Shown piece by piece: positions 7,734 through 18,439 of a DNA stretch of 64,000 bases. Positions within the stretch are counted from its first letter, which is position 1. Each line of letters begins with the position of its first letter. Below the pieces are notes generated by a model. That model did no database searches. It saw nothing but the letters and a program-made list of their open reading frames with translations, and was not told where the DNA came from. A program made the position numbers and the translations under genes. The stretch comes from Ruminococcus sp. Marseille-P6503 (lineage in GTDB: Bacteria; Bacillota; Clostridia; Oscillospirales; Ruminococcaceae): the NCBI RefSeq assembly GCF_900604945.1, contig NZ_UWPB01000002.1, positions 124,001-188,000 on the forward strand, given 5' to 3'.

Positions 7734-8205
7734 GTGGGTATAACAAAAGACACCCACCACAGGTTACGTCTTCCTGGCAGAAAACGTAACCCAAGCAACA
7801 CAGATGTCACGACACAACTGTGAAACCTTTAGGTGAATGCCTATTATTCGTGTTCATTGTAGCACGCTTAGGATACATTTGTCAAGAGAGTTTTTCAGAT
7901 CGTTTGTGGAAAGACATCTGAAAAGCTCTTTTGTTTTTGCAAATAAATTTGCAATTAACCTTAATTGCACGGTGAAGTATGCACTAGCGACACCGTTATC
8001 AAGGAGTTTGACCTCAAGAGTTTTGCCCCAGCTGGTAGGTTTAAGTGAGCCACCGCACAGCAGTCACTTCGTCCAATCAAAAGGGACGTTAAAGTCTGAG
8101 GTATGATGTAATCTCAGCCGCTCGGAAAAAGTGGAGCGAAAGAAACCATCAAACAAAAACATTTATATTATAAATCGCAAGCAGCCATCTTGTTCGATTT
8201 ATAAT
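7734..8205 (+). ncRNA. Large structured non-coding RNA candidate (ROOL-like or raiA-like; class not settled)
   Basis: About 470 nt of intergenic sequence downstream of a near-consensus promoter folds by eye into consecutive stems. These are GTGGGT/ACCCAC (7734-7757), GGTTACGT/ACGTAACC (7762-7791), CACAG/CTGTG (7799-7822), a two-part stem CCTA..CGTG/CACG..TAGG (7840-7872), and a 14-bp stem 7885-7930 followed by TTTTGTTTTT. The stems continue after it: GCAATTAA/TTAATTGC (7951-7968), CGGTG/CACCG, AAGTGA/TCACTT (8043-8069), CGTCC/GGACG, CTGAG/CTCAG, CGCTC/GAGCG, and an 11-bp stem ATTATAAATCG/CGATTTATAAT (8167-8203). Either the RNA ends at ~7937 (about 204 nt, raiA-motif size) or it reads through to ~8205 (ornate-large-RNA size). 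Proximity to a tRNA gene and absence of linked ORFs fit ROOL/GOLLD-type RNAs, but I could not match a consensus. Confidence 0.5.
7885..7940 (+). terminator. Hairpin with U-rich tail inside/at end of the ncRNA
   Basis: GAGAGTTTTTCAGAT pairs with ATCTGAAAAGCTCT through about 14 bp including one wobble, followed by TTTTGTTTTTG. It has the form of an intrinsic terminator, but could also be an internal stem of a longer structured RNA. Confidence 0.6.
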
Positions 8206-8280
8206 GTAGCTCAATGGGTAGTTATACTTATTGAGCGAAGTCCATAACTTTATTCAGTTGTGGGTTTCGCTCTTTAAGTA

Positions 8281-8357
8281 TGGCGCGCTGCAAGGGACTC
8301 GAACCCCTGACCTACTGGTTCGTAGCCAGTCACTCTATCCAGCTGAGCTAGCAGCGC
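8281..8357 (-). tRNA. tRNA-Arg (anticodon ACG)
   Basis: The minus-strand cloverleaf has acceptor GCGCTGC (8357-8351) pairing with GCAGCGC, discriminator G and an encoded CCA (8283-8281). The D-loop (TAGCTCAGCTGGATAGAG), anticodon stem-loop CTGGCTACGAACCAG with ACG at its centre, and T-arm GGTTCGAGTCC are all present. A hairpin on the left (AGCGAA..TTCGCT, 8235-8272) may end its transcript. Confidence 0.95.
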
Positions 8358-8555
8358 ATATAAAAGCAGAAATAAAATTCTGCTTCATTTCAACTATATT
8401 ATTATATCACCGCGGAATCAATATGTCAAGTATCGCCGACGCCCTTCGGGTGTTTTTACATTTTATTCATAAGTGAACCGCTGTAATTATACAGCCCAAA
8501 ATATAGCTATATAATCCAATATCCGCTTGCTCTTGCCATGCGGCTCAGCAATAAT

Positions 8556-8592
8556 AATCCGCTCAGCCGGCAAGTCCAGCTGAGCGGATTTT
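8556..8592 (-). terminator. Terminator of the groES-groL operon
   Basis: The stem AATCCGCTCAGC (8556-8567) pairs with GCTGAGCGGATT (8579-8590), just beyond the groL stop. On the minus strand the stem is followed by ATTATTATTGC, a weak U-rich tail. Confidence 0.7.
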
Positions 8593-8619
8593 GCAATTCA
8601 AATCATTTTCCGCGGAAAA

Positions 8620-10659
<2,040 letters not shown>

Positions 10660-10851
10660 TCAGCCTTCCGCCGCCCGGTCATTCCGTTAAGCCTTACAGC
10701 CCATGCGGATAGCCAACGCCCGAACCTCCTCCCGGAGATCAGGTAATATCAAGCGGATATGCGCAAGCCGCAGTAATTGTTTGCCTGACACTTAATATAA
10801 TTGCTTCAGCTGAAACAATTTCAGAGTTTTAGCAGACAAGCTGTCAAAGTG

Positions 10852-10910
10852 TTAGCACTCTTTCTTTTCGAGTGCTAATTATATTATAATACCTTTTTCC
10901 GAAATTTCAA
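10852..10910 (-). promoter_or_regulatory. CIRCE operator and sigma-A promoter of groES-groL
   Basis: TTAGCACTC (10852-10860), nine bases and GAGTGCTAA (10870-10878) are the exact CIRCE inverted repeat bound by the heat-shock repressor HrcA. Reading leftward, TTGAAA (10910-10905), a 16-bp spacer and TATAAT (10888-10883) lie directly upstream, so the operator covers the transcription start. The region from 10911 to 11266 has no gene; it is AT-rich and should hold the promoter for the divergent response-regulator gene. Confidence 0.95.
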
Positions 10911-11266
10911 GTCTATATATGCTTTTTTTCAAAACTTTGTAGGCTTGCACAAAAATGCATTTAATATATAATATAATTTGGATAGTTTTTAATAACTTAA
11001 TCAATATACACTCTCTTTTGTTCATAAACTCTGCTGCTTTACATATAAAGCCAGTATTATTAATTAATTTATCTAATTATTGTCGCTTTATAAACCTCAG
11101 TTTGCGATATTCTTGAAATTTACTATTTGTTATATTTTTATTCATTAAATATACAATATATTTGAATGTGAATTTGTTATAATGCTTATATTAATTGAAA
11201 AATACCTTGCGGATTGTTCAAAAAAATGAAGGCCGCAGCAAAACCCGACTGAAGGAGGAAGATTTT

Positions 11267-11971
11267 ATGTCACTGGGCAGAGTTTTAGTTGTTGACGACG
11301 ACAAGAATATTTGCGAGCTTCTCAGACTTTATCTTGAAAAAGAGGGTTACGGAGTTATACTTGCGCATGACGGTGAAGAGGCAGTCGTTAAATTCAACGC
11401 GCTTAAACCGGATATTATTCTTCTTGACATTATGCTGCCAGGCATCGACGGATGGCAGGTATGCCGTGAGATCAGAAAGAAATCCAACGTTCCGATCATA
11501 ATGATCACAGCGAAATCAGAAACCTTTGACAAGGTTCTGGGTCTTGAGCTGGGAGCGGACGATTATGTTGTAAAGCCGTTCGACACTAAAGAGGTAATCG
11601 CAAGAATAAAGGCTGTATATCGGCGCGTAGGACAGGCTTCGGGAGAAGCTGAAATAAAGGAAGTCAAGTATGACAAGCTTTCGGTAAATATGACAAGATA
11701 TGAACTGAGGGTTGACGGCAAGGTCATCGACACTCCTCCTAAGGAGCTTGAGCTGCTTTTCCATCTCGCTTCAAATCCGAACCGGGTATACACCCGCGAT
11801 CAGCTTCTGGACGAGGTCTGGGGATTTGAGTATTACGGCGATTCCAGAACGATCGACGTTCATGTAAAAAGACTTCGTGAAAAGCTCGAGGGCGTTTCCG
11901 ACAAATGGGCGCTTAAAACAGTCTGGGGCGTAGGCTATAAATTTGAGGCTCTCGAAAACGCGCATGAGTAA
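11267..11971 (+). CDS. OmpR/PhoB-family response regulator
   Basis: The protein has 234 residues. The ATG at 11267 follows GGAGG, whereas the longer frame to 11195 lacks a site. The receiver domain (RVLVVDDDKNICELL, phospho-acceptor Asp in ILLDIMLPGIDG, Lys in DDYVVKPF) is followed by a winged-helix effector (PKELELLFHLASNPNRV, SRTIDVHVKRLREKLE, VWGVGYKFE). It acts in the cytoplasm as a DNA-binding transcription factor. Its stop overlaps the start of the histidine kinase gene, which shows tight co-expression. The PhoB/WalR-like sequence, with an HtrA protease downstream, suggests an envelope-stress role, which is inference. Confidence 0.93.
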   Translation: MSLGRVLVVDDDKNICELLRLYLEKEGYGVILAHDGEEAVVKFNALKPDIILLDIMLPGIDGWQVCREIRKKSNVPIIMITAKSETFDKVLGLELGADDYVVKPFDTKEVIARIKAVYRRVGQASGEAEIKEVKYDKLSVNMTRYELRVDGKVIDTPPKELELLFHLASNPNRVYTRDQLLDEVWGFEYYGDSRTIDVHVKRLREKLEGVSDKWALKTVWGVGYKFEALENAHE

Positions 11972-13385
11972 TCGCCGAAGCATTTTTTCAAAATACTTTA
12001 TTATCTGTTCAGCAGTAATACTCATAAGCTTTATATGCTTAGGTGCAGTATTGCTGCTTGTTTCTTCCCGGTATTTTGTGGGTGAAAAGAAGGACCTGCT
12101 GGAAAAAAACGTCCTTTCGCTGGCGGAAGGCTCAAAGACGGTCATGACGGCTTCGCCGTCCGAATGGAAGGAACAGGTGGCGGAGCAGATAAAAGAATAT
12201 TCCATGGGCTGCAACGCCGATTTTATTCTTACAGACAAAAACGGCTGCGTTATATTAAGCTCTAATTACGACGGAACCTATGAAAATGTAAAAATCCCCA
12301 AGGATATGCTCGACAGCTTCGGTCCGGAAAGCAGCTATGTTTTCGGAGATTTTGACGGAGCGTTTGAAGAGCAGTGTCATATCGTGGGAATTTCCTTTGA
12401 AGCGAACGGACCCTCCTACTATCTGCTGGCGGTAAGCACCAAATCAAATCAGGACGATTATATATGGAATATAATGGAGATATTCGGTATGTCAATGGTT
12501 TTAGTTATTATCGTTGTGCTGATAATCGTTTATTTCACCACTATGAAGCTTACAGAGCCGGTAAAAGAAATAGCAAGCGTTTCAAAGGAAATAGGAAAGG
12601 GCAACTTTTCAGTCACTCTGCCGTCTTACAATATCCAGGAGTTTGAGGAGCTGAGCAACGCCTTCAACGATATGGCCGCCTCGCTGAAAAATTACGACAC
12701 CATGAGAAACAGCTTTGTCGCCAACGTTTCTCATGAGCTGAGAACGCCTATGACCTCGATAGGCGGCTTTGTGGACGGACTTCTGGACGGAACGATCCCG
12801 AAGGAAGAGGAAAAGCGTTACCTTAAAATAATCTCGTCGGAGGTACACAGGCTTACGAGGCTCGTCCGCTCCATGCTTAATCTGGCAAAAATCGAGGCGG
12901 GAGAGCTGAAGCCGGATATGCAGTATTTTTCCGCGCTTGAGCCTATTGTTGACTCGCTTGTAACGTTTGAGAACAAGCTGGAAGAAAAGCATATTGAGAT
13001 AAAAGGTCTGGACGTTGACAGAGTAATGCTTTACGCTGACAGCGACCTGATCCATCAGGTCATGTATAATCTGATAGAAAACGCCATAAAATTTGTAAAT
13101 GACGGCGGCTATATTGAATTTTCCTTTACTCCGGTAGGCTATATGACTGTTATTTCGATCAAAAACAGCGGAGACGGACTGAGCGAGGAGGAGCTTCCGC
13201 TGGTATTCGACAGATTCTATAAAACGGATAAATCCAGAGGGCTTGACGCTTCCGGAGTCGGTCTGGGACTTAATATAGTGCGCTCCATTATCAAGCTTCA
13301 CAACGGAAAGATAATGGTAAGAAGCGTTCAGGGCGAATATACGGAGTTTGTTTTTACCGTTCCCAACAAGCTTATTGACGACTGA
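11964..13385 (+). CDS. Membrane sensor histidine kinase (HAMP, HisKA, HATPase)
   Basis: The start ATG at 11964 overlaps the regulator's stop by 8 bases (ATGAGTAA), giving 473 residues. Two membrane helices (YFIICSAVILISFICLGAVL and SMVLVIIVVLIIVYF) flank an extracytoplasmic sensor of about 130 residues. Then come HAMP, a dimerisation domain with the phospho-accepting His in FVANVSHELRTPMTSIGG, and an ATPase domain with N-box (MYNLIENAIKF), G1 and G2 boxes (SGVGLGLNIVRSI). It phosphorylates the adjacent response regulator. The signal is not evident from sequence. Confidence 0.93.
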   Translation: MSNRRSIFSKYFIICSAVILISFICLGAVLLLVSSRYFVGEKKDLLEKNVLSLAEGSKTVMTASPSEWKEQVAEQIKEYSMGCNADFILTDKNGCVILSSNYDGTYENVKIPKDMLDSFGPESSYVFGDFDGAFEEQCHIVGISFEANGPSYYLLAVSTKSNQDDYIWNIMEIFGMSMVLVIIVVLIIVYFTTMKLTEPVKEIASVSKEIGKGNFSVTLPSYNIQEFEELSNAFNDMAASLKNYDTMRNSFVANVSHELRTPMTSIGGFVDGLLDGTIPKEEEKRYLKIISSEVHRLTRLVRSMLNLAKIEAGELKPDMQYFSALEPIVDSLVTFENKLEEKHIEIKGLDVDRVMLYADSDLIHQVMYNLIENAIKFVNDGGYIEFSFTPVGYMTVISIKNSGDGLSEEELPLVFDRFYKTDKSRGLDASGVGLGLNIVRSIIKLHNGKIMVRSVQGEYTEFVFTVPNKLIDD

Positions 13386-13470
13386 CGTAATTTCTGATAG
13401 AATGTAATTCAGGAAAAGAATATATCCGCACGATTGGGGGGCGGTTCAAACTTTCCCGGGAGGAATTATT

Positions 13471-14802
13471 TTGAGCTTTTTTGACGATATGGAAAACGTT
13501 CCGCAGAACAAGCAGACCGACGGCAGTACGGACGGTGAGGGAAACGAAGGTCAGACTGAAAACCGTCAGCAGCCTTACTCAATGCAGCCCGATTCGGTAA
13601 ATTTCAGTTCCGACGAGTTCTGGAGCGAAATAGCGGCAGTACAGAAAAAAAGGAACAGGAAGCTATCGGCAGCTGTCATAATCGCTATGCTGTTTATCGT
13701 GCTTGCCGCCGCGTCTGTAATTACCGTCGCGGTCAAAGGAAGAGGCTGGCTTGCAAACCTTATCGCGGGGGATCAGCGCATAGAGTTTACTCTGCCGATC
13801 GCGGAAACGCCCAAGCTTGACGACAGGTTTTATGACGACGACGGAAGGTATACCGCTCAGGGAATAGCCGAGGCGGTTTCGCCGTCAGTGGTGTCAATTG
13901 AGATCTACCAAACCGGCACCTCCTTCGCGCCAGCGGGTCAGGGCAGCGGAATAATCATGACCGAGGACGGCTATATTCTTACCAACGCTCATGTAGTAGA
14001 CGGCGCGTCAAAAGGCATTAAGGTCGTGCTTTCTGACGAAACGGAATATGAGGCAAAAATAATCGGACTTGATACCGCCAGCGATATTGCAGTTATCAAA
14101 ATCCCCGCTAAAGGGCTTTCCCCTGCGCAGTTCGGAGATTCGGAAAGCGTAAGCGTGGGAGAGGACGTTGTTACGATAGGCTCGCCCGCAGGATTTTACG
14201 GCACAGTAACAAAAGGAATAGTTTCGGGACTGGACCGTCAGATAAAGGTTGAAAACTCCGCTCTTGCAATGAGCTGTATTCAGATAGACGCGGCGATCAA
14301 TCCGGGCAACTCGGGAGGCGCTCTGCTGAATATGTGGGGGCAGGTAATAGGAATAACCTCCTCAAAGCTCGCGTCCAGCGACTACGACGGAATCGGCTTT
14401 GCGATCTCGGTCAACGCCGCCAAGCCGATCATTGAAAACCTTATGGAATACGGCTATGTACAGAACAGAGTGAGAGTGGGCATTACCTTCTACTCAATAA
14501 GCGAAACCACCGCTCAGATGTACGGCACAAGAGCCGGAATATATGTGGTTTCCATCGACGAGGACTGCGACATTGCAAACACTCAACTTAAGCCGGACGA
14601 TATTATTACCGAGTTTGACGGAGAGGCGGTTTCAGACAGCGAATCCGTTCAGGCTTTTCTTGCCGCTAAAAAGCCGGGAGATAAGATAACTGCTAAGGTT
14701 TACAGAGCCTCGGCGTCCGGAGAAGACGAAGAATTCGAGATAGAATTTGAGCTTATGGAGGATAACGGCTCGCTTATTGAAAATACGAACGGCGATGAAT
14801 AA
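13471..14802 (+). CDS. HtrA/DegP-like membrane-anchored serine protease with PDZ domain
   Basis: A TTG start at 13471 follows GGGAGG, giving 443 residues. An acidic, Gln/Asn-rich cytoplasmic tail of ~65 residues precedes one membrane helix (LSAAVIIAMLFIVLAAASVI). The trypsin-like domain carries the triad: His in YILTNAHVVDG, Asp in TASDIAVIKI and Ser in NPGNSGGALLN. A PDZ domain follows (AGIYVVSIDEDCDIANTQL, DDIITEFDGEAV). It degrades misfolded exported proteins on the outer face of the membrane. It lies 85 bp after the two-component system and is probably part of the same stress regulon. A terminator follows. Confidence 0.93.
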   Translation: MSFFDDMENVPQNKQTDGSTDGEGNEGQTENRQQPYSMQPDSVNFSSDEFWSEIAAVQKKRNRKLSAAVIIAMLFIVLAAASVITVAVKGRGWLANLIAGDQRIEFTLPIAETPKLDDRFYDDDGRYTAQGIAEAVSPSVVSIEIYQTGTSFAPAGQGSGIIMTEDGYILTNAHVVDGASKGIKVVLSDETEYEAKIIGLDTASDIAVIKIPAKGLSPAQFGDSESVSVGEDVVTIGSPAGFYGTVTKGIVSGLDRQIKVENSALAMSCIQIDAAINPGNSGGALLNMWGQVIGITSSKLASSDYDGIGFAISVNAAKPIIENLMEYGYVQNRVRVGITFYSISETTAQMYGTRAGIYVVSIDEDCDIANTQLKPDDIITEFDGEAVSDSESVQAFLAAKKPGDKITAKVYRASASGEDEEFEIEFELMEDNGSLIENTNGDE

Positions 14803-14818
14803 CAAAAGCGGACGGTCG

Positions 14819-14856
14819 AAAAGGGACTCTTCGTAAGGAAGTGTCCCTTTAATTTA
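14819..14856 (+). terminator. Terminator after the HtrA gene
   Basis: AAAGGGAC (14820-14827) pairs with GTCCCTTT (14843-14850), followed by AATTTATTTA; the loop is 15 nt. Confidence 0.75.
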
Positions 14857-14964
14857 TTTAACTAGGCAGAATATATGTCAGCTTGCCGAGAGTAATGTTG
14901 ATTCTATTATGATTATGTGCTATACTTACAATACGATAAATAGGAATTTTTATCCGGGGGATAT

Positions 14965-15414
14965 ATGACTGAAATTTATTGCATGACCCAAATACATAAA
15001 TATTGGAATGAAACCATTTGTTTGGCTGAAAAATGCTCGTGGAAAGCAGGTCCCTATTTGGCTCAAAAAATGAAAAATAATGACTTTAATACATGGGAGA
15101 GAGTGTTTGTTGCTTGTGTAAATGGAAAAGTGGCAGGATTCTGCACATTTGCTGAAAAGGACGAGTTGCCAAAAGAATATCAGTTTACACCATTTATAGG
15201 ATTTGTTTTTGTTGATGAAGCATACCGTGGCAATAGATTATCAGAGTTGATGATTCAAAGCGCAATTTTATATGCTCGTGAGATAGGATATGAAAAAGTA
15301 TATATTATGAGCGGAGAAATCGGGCTATATGAAAAATACGGATTTGAAAAATTGGGTGATTATAAAACAATATATGGCTCAATTGATCAGCTATTTGTTA
15401 AGTCAACAATATGA
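14965..15414 (+). CDS. GNAT-family N-acetyltransferase
   Basis: This is a 149-residue single GNAT domain. Strands and the acetyl-CoA loop are visible: VFVACVNGKVAGFCTF, FIGFVFVDEAYRGNRLSELM (a RGNRLSE version of the Q/RxxGxG/A pyrophosphate loop), and IGLYEKYGFEKLGDY near the C-terminus. The protein should transfer an acetyl group from acetyl-CoA to an amine; the substrate cannot be told. A GGGGG-type ribosome site precedes the ATG. Codon use is more AT-rich than in the neighbouring htrA gene. It is monocistronic. Confidence 0.85.
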   Translation: MTEIYCMTQIHKYWNETICLAEKCSWKAGPYLAQKMKNNDFNTWERVFVACVNGKVAGFCTFAEKDELPKEYQFTPFIGFVFVDEAYRGNRLSELMIQSAILYAREIGYEKVYIMSGEIGLYEKYGFEKLGDYKTIYGSIDQLFVKSTI

Positions 15415-15510
15415 TAATTAGATATTTGGCTTAGAGGTTTGATATGAAATCACTTTCAAAACGACCGTGCCACAGGTTTAGCGAGCATCGGATTGCGATG
15501 CCACAATCCA

Positions 15511-15552
15511 AAGCAGAAGTCCTCACCCTGAAAAGGGTGAGGACTTCTGCTT
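15511..15552. repeat. Perfect 19-bp inverted repeat closed by a GAAA tetraloop
   Basis: AAGCAGAAGTCCTCACCCT (15511-15529) pairs perfectly with its complement at 15534-15552 around GAAA. No T-run follows, so it is not a standard terminator. It lies between the GNAT gene and the dispersed repeat at 15611. The gap 15415-15839 contains no gene I can support. Confidence 0.7.
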
Positions 15553-15610
15553 ATCCATGTATTTTTTATGTAACTTCCTTATCACGGATGCCACAAGGCC
15601 GTCCGCTTTT

Positions 15611-15817
15611 GTTTTGTCTGATCTGACTTTTAATTCGGAGCAAAACCCGATGTGAGCGTGGCTCTTCATCGGCTGCGACTAAGCAGCCGTGCCAAACCCA
15701 GTCTTTTGACAGCGAAGATCCAGCTACTCAGTATTTAAATAGAAAATTAATTCCCTTACTGAAACGCTGAATGGAATCCGCCGCCTTAGAGGCGGGGGAT
15801 ATAGGCGCTAGGTTATA
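15611..15817 (-). repeat. Dispersed intergenic repeat, copy 1
   Basis: About 205 bp is shared, in opposite orientation, with 34637-34862. Conserved blocks are TTTTAATTCGGAGCAAA, CCCGATGTGAGC, GTCTTTTGACAGCGAAGA, CCGCCGCCTTAGAG and GGCGCTAGGTTATA. The middle differs in length because copy 2 holds extra hairpins. There is no reading frame and there are no transposase genes. It behaves like a small non-autonomous or structured intergenic repeat family. Confidence 0.7.
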
Positions 15818-15839
15818 ATACAAACAGCTCCTGTGCTTT

Positions 15840-16673
15840 TCATATGTGAAAATTTTCAGGCAGAGGCGAAGAAACGCTGACCCTGAGTCCTGTTTCAGGG
15901 TGGATAAAGCTTACCGAGGAGCAATGAAGCGCCTGACGGCTGTAATCCTCCCTGCTGCCGCCGTATAGGTCGTCGCCTGCCAGAGGAAAGCCGATGTGCG
16001 AAAAATGCACTCTTATCTGGTGCGTTCTCCCCGTTTCAAGATGAATCTCGGCAAGCGAATATTTTTCGTTTCTGGCAGCTATACGGTAATTTGTAACGGC
16101 GGGCTGCCCGTCGGGAGAAACGATCCTTTTTATGATAGAAGCCCGCTCTCTGGCTATGGGGGCGTCTATTCTCCCTTCGGTGGGAGGGTGACCGCAGCAT
16201 ACCGCGTAATACGTCTTTTCAAAGCTTTTTTGCAGCTTTGCCGCGCTGTAACGGCTTTTGGCGCAGATAACGCAGCCGGAGGTGTCGCGGTCAAGACGGT
16301 TTACAGGACGAAATGAAACTTCGGGAAAACGCGCGGCGAAAAAATTTCCCAGCGTATCGCCCTGATGCTTTACCGAAGGGTGAACAGGCATAAAGGGAGG
16401 CTTGTCGAAAACTATCAGGCATTCGTCCTCGTAAAGCGCCGGAACGCTAAGGCTGAAATTAGGCTCAAGTGTTTTCAAATCACGCTCCTTAAGCAGTATT
16501 TCGTCGCCGGCGCTTACCCTGTCTACGGTCCTGACTGTCCTTTCGCTTCTGGTAATGCCTCCGTCAATACGCTTGAGCGTTGTTATCAGCCTTCTGGAAA
16601 CGCCGCGGCCGGACAGCACCTCGCCCAGAGTTCTTCCGCTTTCACCGGCGGTAATAATAATCCTGACAGACAT
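15840..16673 (-). CDS. RluA-family pseudouridine synthase
   Basis: The protein has 277 residues from the ATG at 16673; an upstream in-frame TTG at 16685 is too close to the GGAG site. An S4-like N-terminal RNA-binding segment is followed by the catalytic core with RPVNRLDRDTSGCVICAKS, whose Asp in RLDRDTSG is the catalytic residue, and the late motif LETGRTHQIRVHFSHIGFP. It isomerises uridine to pseudouridine in rRNA or tRNA; RluA/RluC/RluD specificity cannot be assigned. It is immediately followed on the minus strand by nothing but the repeat region; the DUF975 gene lies upstream. Confidence 0.93.
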   Translation of the reverse strand: MSVRIIITAGESGRTLGEVLSGRGVSRRLITTLKRIDGGITRSERTVRTVDRVSAGDEILLKERDLKTLEPNFSLSVPALYEDECLIVFDKPPFMPVHPSVKHQGDTLGNFFAARFPEVSFRPVNRLDRDTSGCVICAKSRYSAAKLQKSFEKTYYAVCCGHPPTEGRIDAPIARERASIIKRIVSPDGQPAVTNYRIAARNEKYSLAEIHLETGRTHQIRVHFSHIGFPLAGDDLYGGSREDYSRQALHCSSVSFIHPETGLRVSVSSPLPENFHI

Positions 16674-16691
16674 ATCAAAGGTCAACGCTCC

Positions 16692-17540
16692 TTATTTATT
16701 CTTATGGTGCTTGTTCCAGCGCTGTATCATTGCCGGAAGCTTATCCTGCCAGTAGCTTCCCATAAGATCCTCCATAAACACTATGTAGGAAACCATATAA
16801 TACGGCGCCACGGCAAATATAGGATAAAACAGCACAAGCAGCGGTATAAACTTAACGAATGAAAAAACAAAGCTTAAATACCTGGAATGCTTGCCCTCCA
16901 TAAGCCTTACGGAAAGATCGCAGGCATCAAAAATATTCGCCCTGGGATTAAGGGTCATGATGTAATTCGTAAGACAGAGGGATATGCAGTAATGAACAAG
17001 CACTCCGGTCCAGACAACAGTAAATCCCAAGGCGAGCATAAAGCAGAAAAGACCCCAGGAAGTAAGCTCATTCAGCTTGCACACCCACCCCCAGTAGTAA
17101 ACCTCATAAACGCCGATAAAAAGGGGAACGGCCGCGAACAGCTTGAGCATTGACGTAACCAGCGCCGTAACAAGCCCTCTCGGAACTATTTTTTTAAAAT
17201 TATTCTGGATATACTGCCTTGACTCAACGAAGCTCTTTCCGTTGGCGATCTCAATATAAAGACGTCTGGCAATATAAAGCTCCGGCATTATCAGCACGAA
17301 AAGCAGCAGTATCCTCAGCCCTGTAAAAAAACGCCCGAACCAGTCCTGAAGCATAAAGCTCATGGAGTAATATTCCCTGGCGTCAAATAGCGTAAGCACC
17401 AGATAGATCATAACCTCGCAAAGCGCCAGAAAGAACACAAAAGCCAGAATAAACACGGTAAGAGCTATACAATTGCCCCAGTTGCCCTTGAGCCGCCTGA
17501 GCGCCTCGGCTTTTATTTCCTTGTTTGTAATCGCACTCAC
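16692..17540 (-). CDS. DUF975 family integral membrane protein
   Basis: A GTG start at 17540 follows AGAGGTGA, giving 282 residues. The N-terminal NKEIKAEALRRLKGNWGN is the DUF975 signature. There are about six hydrophobic helices, for example IALTVFILAFVFFLALCEVM and FVFSFVKFIPLLVLFYPIFA. The cytoplasmic membrane is the expected location. The family is widespread in Firmicutes, with no assigned biochemical function. It reads leftward 18 bp upstream of the RluA-type gene and is probably co-transcribed with it. Confidence 0.85.
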   Translation of the reverse strand: MSAITNKEIKAEALRRLKGNWGNCIALTVFILAFVFFLALCEVMIYLVLTLFDAREYYSMSFMLQDWFGRFFTGLRILLLFVLIMPELYIARRLYIEIANGKSFVESRQYIQNNFKKIVPRGLVTALVTSMLKLFAAVPLFIGVYEVYYWGWVCKLNELTSWGLFCFMLALGFTVVWTGVLVHYCISLCLTNYIMTLNPRANIFDACDLSVRLMEGKHSRYLSFVFSFVKFIPLLVLFYPIFAVAPYYMVSYIVFMEDLMGSYWQDKLPAMIQRWNKHHKNK

Positions 17541-17606
17541 CTCTTTTATACAGCCGTAAGCCCGCGCTTCCGTCCCGTCAAATAACGACCGGCTTTACTT
17601 TTTAAT

Positions 17607-18239
17607 TCAGAAGCCGGAGCCGTCCGATTCGGGAGGATATTCGCCCAACAGCTCAAACGCTCCCGATCTCTGCCACATTGAAGCGGTTATAAGAATCTCA
17701 AAGCCCTCGCCGAAATCGCATTTGTATTCGGCAGGCTTCAGCTTCGGCACTCCGAAGCAGCTCAGCATATTCATTATTATTCCTCCGTGAGTAACAACGG
17801 CGCAGTTTGTAAGTCCCTCGTACATCATATCCGATATAATAATGTTAAGCGCCTCATAGCAGCGGTTTACAACATCCCTTGCCGACTCTCCGTTGGGCGC
17901 GGGATTGTCAAGCCCGCCCTCAAGAAATTTTTTATAGGCGGCGTTATCCATAAGCTCCTCGGCGGTCTTGTTTTCAAAATCCCCGAAATTCATTTCAGCA
18001 AGCAATCCCAGCTCCGCCGTATAGCGGTTTGGAAACAGAATATCCGCGGTCTGCTTACACCTTTTCAGGGGAGAAGTATAGACCTTCTGAACGGAAGGAT
18101 AAAAACTCTTTTCAGCCTTGTCATAAAGATCGGCTACTCCCTCTCGGCTCAGAGGAAGGTCGGTGATCCCTATATATCTCCCGTCGGTATTCGCCTGAGT
18201 CATTCCGTGCCGCACCAGCGCCAGTCGGTATCCTTTCAA
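17607..18239 (-). CDS. Histidine phosphatase (phosphoglycerate mutase-like) family protein
   Basis: The TTG at 18239 is 7 nt from GGAGAG and gives 210 residues. The catalytic RHG motif is in LALVRHGMTQANTDGRYIG, the second Arg in YTSPLKRCKQTADIL, the acid in LAEMNFGDFENKTAEEL and the second His in CAVVTHGGIIM. The layout is that of the PhoE/GpmB/CobC branch of 2H phosphatases. No cobalamin genes are nearby, so CobC is not supported. The substrate is unknown. It is divergent from the XRE regulator at 18483. Confidence 0.88.
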   Translation of the reverse strand: MKGYRLALVRHGMTQANTDGRYIGITDLPLSREGVADLYDKAEKSFYPSVQKVYTSPLKRCKQTADILFPNRYTAELGLLAEMNFGDFENKTAEELMDNAAYKKFLEGGLDNPAPNGESARDVVNRCYEALNIIISDMMYEGLTNCAVVTHGGIIMNMLSCFGVPKLKPAEYKCDFGEGFEILITASMWQRSGAFELLGEYPPESDGSGF

Positions 18240-18302
18240 AATTCATCTCTCCTTAATATATAACGTTTTCTAATTTTTTATCTGCTAATTCGACAAAACT
18301 GC

Positions 18303-18331
18303 TTTACAAAAATCCAAGAATATTGTATACT
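18303..18331 (+). promoter_or_regulatory. Sigma-A promoter for the XRE regulator
   Basis: TTTACA (18303-18308), a 17-bp spacer and TATACT (18326-18331) make the only good promoter in the divergent gap. Confidence 0.65.
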
Positions 18332-18439
18332 AAATATTACAAGCAGGCGAAATCAGACGGCAGTCTGAATACAGCCTTTCAAGCTAAGCTTCTTTAACCC
18401 GTATCAATTTTGTTTTTCCAAGCAAACCGCAAAACACCG

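Noticed and set aside
7837-8106. An 89-codon plus-strand frame within the structured RNA region
   Set aside because: No ribosome site, a composition unlike a protein, and the region is filled with hairpins behind a promoter; it is better explained as non-coding RNA.
8281-8357. tRNA-Arg as the attachment site of the island at 2700-7640
   Set aside because: I found no duplicate of the tRNA 3' end at the far side of the island, so integration there cannot be supported.
17607-18239. Alpha-ribazole phosphatase (CobC)
   Set aside because: The RHG-family motifs fit several enzymes, and no cobalamin synthesis genes are near, so the specific name is not supported.
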